From Christensenella sp036660175 (lineage in GTDB: Bacteria > Bacillota > Clostridia > Christensenellales > Christensenellaceae), in contig JAVXBD010000058.1 of NCBI GenBank assembly GCA_036660175.1, positions 1 to 8,394 of the forward strand: 8,394 bases of DNA, given 5' to 3'. Below the pieces are notes generated by a model. It was not told the DNA's origin and made no database searches. It saw only the letters and a list, made by a program, of their open reading frames with translations. Both the position numbers and the translations under genes were made by a program. Below are positions 5,362 through 8,394 of this stretch, piece by piece. Within the stretch, counting starts at the first letter, position 1. Each line of letters starts with the position of its first letter.

Positions 5362-6815
5362 AAAAGTTATTACCAGTGTTACTGACCTTGATGATAATAC
5401 TTGGGGGAATGCAAACGGTATTTGCGGCTGAACCGCCAACACCAACTGCCATTCCGACACCACCGAGCGTGCAGCAAAACGCACTTGCGATTGACAATCT
5501 GAACACATACAGCGGCATGGATAAACCATATAACAATGGATATATTCCGCTTGTACAGAATGGAGCTGCACGGCTGGTACTGCCCTTGACATCATCACAG
5601 CCGCTGAATGGAAATACGGTAAAAGTAACGGTAAACTTGGGAGAACCATCTACCTCTCCTTTTGTTTTTGGCAATTATGACACATCTGTAACGCTGCAAA
5701 GCAACACTGTGAGCGGCGGCGGCACGGTGGATTCGTATTTGATCGACCTCAATCTGCCACTGACGCAAAGAAGAAAAATGGGCAGATACCCTGTGGTACT
5801 GAATGTGTCGGCACAAGCGCAAGACACGACATCTGTTACTCAGAGTTTTACTTTGTTTGTCACCATAACAGACGGCATTGACCCAGATGCCACGCCAAGC
5901 CCCACACCAGCACAGCCCACACCCACACCAGTGCCCTCAGAAGCGCCGATTCCACAGGCAAAAGTCATAATTAGTAATTACAGCATTACCCCATCTCCTG
6001 CTATGGCTGGCGAAGAATTCGTATTGAGCGTTACCTTTCAAAACACAAGCGAAAGCCAAAGCCTAAGCAACGTAAAGATTACCGCAAAGGGAGAAACTAC
6101 TGATGTGATACCGAGCGGCGACAGTTCCTTTTACTTCAAAAAAATAGGAAAAAACGAGAGTTTTGATGTTGATGTGAAGATGATGGTGAGGCAGGACGTC
6201 AAGCCTGTTCCACAAAAGGTATTATTTAAAATAGAGTACGAAAACGCAAAGGCGACTGCTTTTTCTGCTGATGAGGAAATCGTGGTGCAGTTAAAGCAGC
6301 CAATCAGAATAGCATACGACCCGCCTAAAATCCCTAAAGAAGTAAACGCAGGCGATACTATTTCTGTATCTGTTAATGTTCTGAACATGGGAAAAGGCAT
6401 TTTGTATAATGTACGCATGATGTTAGAGGCGCAAGGAATTATCCCCGACAGCAGTGCCTTTATCGGAAATATGGAAAGCGGCACTTCTAAAAAGGGTGAT
6501 ATTTATGCGTTTATTGGGACGATGAACATGACAGAGGGTAATAGTAATGAAAAATATGGACAAACCTCGGGCAATATCACAATAAGCTATGAGGATGAAT
6601 ATGGACAGGAATATAAGGAAGAAATTCCGTTTAGCACTACCATCAATCCACCTGTCATTGCCCCTGCACAAGAAGTGGAAGAAGAAAAACCGCAAACCCA
6701 AAGCCAATGGTGGATTTCGGTCATCATTGCAGGAGGGATTATTGCGGCAATTGTTTTGGTTTTAAAATATCTCAAGAAGAAAAAACAAAGGGAATATGAA
6801 AATGAAGACACTTGA
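5358..6815 (+). CDS. Exported, membrane-anchored Ig-like (COG1361/CARDB-like) protein of the transporter
   Basis: This 485-residue protein has a signal peptide (1-24, cleavage near V-F-A-A), a short Pro-rich stretch, an N-terminal beta-rich domain (about 40-172, with the G-R-Y-P-V-V-L-N-V strand), a Pro/Thr linker (about 174-199), and two similar beta-sandwich domains (about 201-315 and 316-432). Each of the two begins with A-G-[ED] and carries a later N-V-[KR]. One membrane helix (451-469) and a Lys-rich cytoplasmic tail follow. The domains resemble the COG1361 'S-layer'/CARDB type, which binds partners or spans the wall. The gene is joined by ATGA to its ATPase and overlaps the permease, so it is probably the extracytoplasmic subunit of a MacB-like complex, standing where a membrane-fusion adaptor would be. 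GAGGAG lies 8 nt before the ATG. Exact function is unknown. Confidence 0.85.
   Translation: MKKLLPVLLTLMIILGGMQTVFAAEPPTPTAIPTPPSVQQNALAIDNLNTYSGMDKPYNNGYIPLVQNGAARLVLPLTSSQPLNGNTVKVTVNLGEPSTSPFVFGNYDTSVTLQSNTVSGGGTVDSYLIDLNLPLTQRRKMGRYPVVLNVSAQAQDTTSVTQSFTLFVTITDGIDPDATPSPTPAQPTPTPVPSEAPIPQAKVIISNYSITPSPAMAGEEFVLSVTFQNTSESQSLSNVKITAKGETTDVIPSGDSSFYFKKIGKNESFDVDVKMMVRQDVKPVPQKVLFKIEYENAKATAFSADEEIVVQLKQPIRIAYDPPKIPKEVNAGDTISVSVNVLNMGKGILYNVRMMLEAQGIIPDSSAFIGNMESGTSKKGDIYAFIGTMNMTEGNSNEKYGQTSGNITISYEDEYGQEYKEEIPFSTTINPPVIAPAQEVEEEKPQTQSQWWISVIIAGGIIAAIVLVLKYLKKKKQREYENEDT
5880..5957 (+). repeat. Pro/Thr-rich linker repeat
   Basis: A run of low-complexity codons encodes alternating Pro with Thr, Ser and Ala (for example P-S-P-T-P and P-T-P-T-P), joining the N-terminal domain to the Ig-like domains of the exported protein. 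Its cytosine-rich, CCACACC-like DNA differs from its surroundings and could be variable in length between strains; that variability is inferred. Confidence 0.6.
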
Positions 6816-8085
6816 TTTACTTCGCTTAGCGGCAATCGGTTTGTGGCGAAAACGCAGCCGTACATTTTTAACGGTGTTAGGAGTCATCATTGGCACTGCT
6901 TGTATTGTGTTGATGTTTGCGATTGGCTTATCCAACTACAATCAATTTAACGAAAATATTACGCAAAATCAGAGCCTGACAGAAATAACCATCAATCATT
7001 ACAGTAATTCACAGCTAAGCGGCGGAGGAATTACGGACAGCACCATTTCATCGATTAAAAATATTGAGGGCGTTGCCGCTGTTTCGCCTGTGATAACGAT
7101 GCCTGTTACCATAAAAAGTGGAAAATATACTGCCAATATGCAGCTTATGGGGGTGGACGGCAAGTTGATTACTGAGAAATATAAGGAGGGTAAACCATAT
7201 CAGCCAAATGGCAGTGTCGCCTCGCTAGTGCTGGGGAGTGAAGCCACAAAGCAGTTTATGCAAGAGGATAATCCTGTGAATTATTGGGAGGTTCAAGACT
7301 ATACACCAGATATTGATTGGCTGAATGCAAACATGACATTGGAGTTGGGGTATCCGCAAATGGAGGATATGCCGAGTTCAACGGTGTATATGGCGAGTGT
7401 ATCGGGCATTCTTGATACCACGCAGCAAAGCCAAAATGCATATTCTTCGTATATTGATTTAGAAGTCGCCAAAAGAATGATTATGGAAAACAGAGAGCTG
7501 GCGGAAAAACTGGGGTTGAAGTTAGGCAGTTATAGCACCGCTATCATTCAGGCAGATAGTATTGACAATGTACAAAATGTGCTTGCGGAAGTAAAAAAAT
7601 TAGGGTTTGAAACATATAGCCCCACAGAGTGGATTACCCAAATGCAGGAAGAACAAGGCAGACAGCAAGGTCAGCTTTTTGCCATCGGGTTTATCTCCCT
7701 GTTTGTGTCCGCAATTGGCATCGCAAACACCATGTATGCGAGCATTTTAGAGCGTCGCAGAGATATTGGTGTGATGAAAGTAGTGGGTATGAAAATACGA
7801 AAAATCCGCAGACTGTTTTTGGTGGAATCGGCATTTATAGGGCTAATCGGTGGGTTAATCGGCATCGGCATCAGCTATATCATTGCTCTTGCGATTAACA
7901 CAGGCACAGGGCAAACCACGTTTTTGGGCATGTACTTTAATGAAGGCATGAAAGTTGAGATTCCATTTTGGCTTTCTTTGGGGGCGGTTGGCATTGCCAT
8001 AGCGGTGGGCATACTGTCGGGCATTTATCCTGCAAGCAAAGCAACAAAGCTAAGCCCGTTAGAGGCGATGAGAAGCGGAAAGTAA
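6802..8085 (+). CDS. MacB/FtsX-type ABC transporter permease
   Basis: This permease of 427 residues (429 if the upstream ATG at 6796 is used) has the four-helix MacB layout. Counting from 6796, a first helix spans about 24-46 after the basic L-W-R-K-R-S-R-T. A large extracytoplasmic domain (about 47-290, MacB periplasmic-core type) follows. Three C-terminal helices lie near 296-318, 343-367 and 391-411. The E-R-R-R-D-I-G-V-M-K-V-V-G motif after helix 2 and the ending G-I-Y-P-A-S-K-A-T-K-L-S-P-L-E-A-M-R are hallmarks of the FtsX domain; the former contacts the ATPase. Such permeases do not form a channel but pass ATP-driven movement to the outside, for expulsion or signalling. ATG 6802 is preferred because AAAGGGA is about 8 nt upstream; 6796 is too close to it. 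Either start overlaps the preceding gene. No frame disruption is seen. Confidence 0.94.
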   Translation: MKTLDLLRLAAIGLWRKRSRTFLTVLGVIIGTACIVLMFAIGLSNYNQFNENITQNQSLTEITINHYSNSQLSGGGITDSTISSIKNIEGVAAVSPVITMPVTIKSGKYTANMQLMGVDGKLITEKYKEGKPYQPNGSVASLVLGSEATKQFMQEDNPVNYWEVQDYTPDIDWLNANMTLELGYPQMEDMPSSTVYMASVSGILDTTQQSQNAYSSYIDLEVAKRMIMENRELAEKLGLKLGSYSTAIIQADSIDNVQNVLAEVKKLGFETYSPTEWITQMQEEQGRQQGQLFAIGFISLFVSAIGIANTMYASILERRRDIGVMKVVGMKIRKIRRLFLVESAFIGLIGGLIGIGISYIIALAINTGTGQTTFLGMYFNEGMKVEIPFWLSLGAVGIAIAVGILSGIYPASKATKLSPLEAMRSGK

Positions 8086-8332
8086 AAGTGCAAAAGAGCT
8101 GTTCTGTGTGCCTGCCGCATCATTTAGGGTAACCCAAAATTGAATGCGAAATCAATAATGAGGGCGTATTTGTGGATACAACATCTATGACAGAGGACGG
8201 GAGTGGTTTTACCCAAGATAACCAGCTATAGTAAGTATAGTTGCTCTAACATCCGTAAACTATTGATACTACCGTATAACGATTTGTCAGAAAGGTGTGC
8301 ATTGTATCAAAATTATCAGCATTTGCACAAAT
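8086..8332. other. Intergenic tail with no convincing gene
   Basis: Between the permease stop and the terminator hairpin I find no frame with a start codon, ribosome binding site and sensible length on either strand. There is no tRNA fold, no CRISPR-like repeat and no IS ends. One short frame discussed separately (8133-8231) looks weakly protein-like. The rest is AT-rich and featureless to the eye. Confidence 0.6.
8133..8231 (+). pseudogene. Possible short coding remnant
   Basis: Following a TAA at 8130-8132, a 32-codon frame ends at TAG 8229-8231. It encodes a sequence with protein-like composition (I-E-C-E-I-N-N-E-G-V-F-V-D, then M-T-E-D-G-S-G-F). It has no start with a ribosome binding site and I recognise no family. 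It could be the end of a decayed gene or chance. Confidence 0.2.
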
Positions 8333-8370
8333 AAACTGCCATCTATTGATAAAAAATAGATGGCAGTTTT
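8333..8370 (+). terminator. Strong intrinsic terminator after the transporter operon
   Basis: A perfect 15-bp stem (AAACTGCCATCTATT at 8333-8347 with its complement at 8355-8369) closes a 7-nt loop and ends in TTTT (8367-8370). The opposite strand has the matching T-rich end, so it may act in both directions. No other terminator is visible after 8085, so the operon message would have a 3' tail of about 285 nt. Confidence 0.8.
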
Positions 8371-8394
8371 GTATAAAATCACAAAAAAGGATCT

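Noticed and set aside
8086..8394. Search for a bacteriocin precursor, CRISPR array or IS end
   Set aside because: No small peptide gene with a leader motif and ribosome binding site, no regularly spaced repeats and no terminal inverted repeats were visible; the only inverted repeat is the terminator hairpin.

Overview
The window looks like chromosomal DNA of a low-to-moderate GC Gram-positive bacterium, most likely a member of the Clostridia. The signs are strong Shine-Dalgarno sequences before nearly every gene, two well-supported TTG starts, tight ATGA overlaps, a lipobox lipoprotein, a small Cys-rich DUF6485-type protein, and ABC transporters built in Gram-positive style. I cannot name the genus.

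Left arm (about 30-1626, minus strand). Four tightly packed genes read leftward from a promoter near 1626. In transcription order they are a small unrecognised lipoprotein, the tRNA adenosine deaminase TadA, a 64-residue Cys-rich protein, and a GNAT acetyltransferase. The lipoprotein overlaps the TadA start, 6 nt separate TadA from the Cys-rich gene, and an ATGA overlap joins the Cys-rich and GNAT genes. An imperfect tandem 32-bp duplication covers the end of the GNAT gene.

Centre (1627-2270). A divergent promoter serves a tRNA-Ser(CGA) gene with encoded CCA, followed at once by an intrinsic terminator. Some 20 nt later begins an open frame of WG-repeat protein with no visible start codon. 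It appears to be the 3' remnant of a larger gene cut off next to the tRNA.

Right arm (2281-8085, plus strand). Six genes in series look like one transcription unit encoding two transporters. The first has two six-helix ABC-2-type permeases and a short ATPase with a Glu in the Q-loop position, an architecture resembling LanFEG/Bcr-type peptide immunity or export pumps. The second is a MacB-like set: a LolD/MacB-type ATPase, a secreted and C-terminally anchored two-domain Ig-like (COG1361/CARDB-like) protein, and a MacB/FtsX-type permease. The Ig-like protein sits where a membrane-fusion adaptor gene would often be. Four of the five junctions in this arm are short overlaps (4 to about 14-20 bp); the exception is a 57-bp gap before the first ATPase. 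I found no precursor peptide, regulator or sensor kinase in the window, so the substrate is unknown.

Tail (8086-8394). About 250 bp holds no convincing gene, only a possible short remnant frame. A strong 15-bp hairpin terminator at 8333-8370 follows and probably ends the transporter operon.
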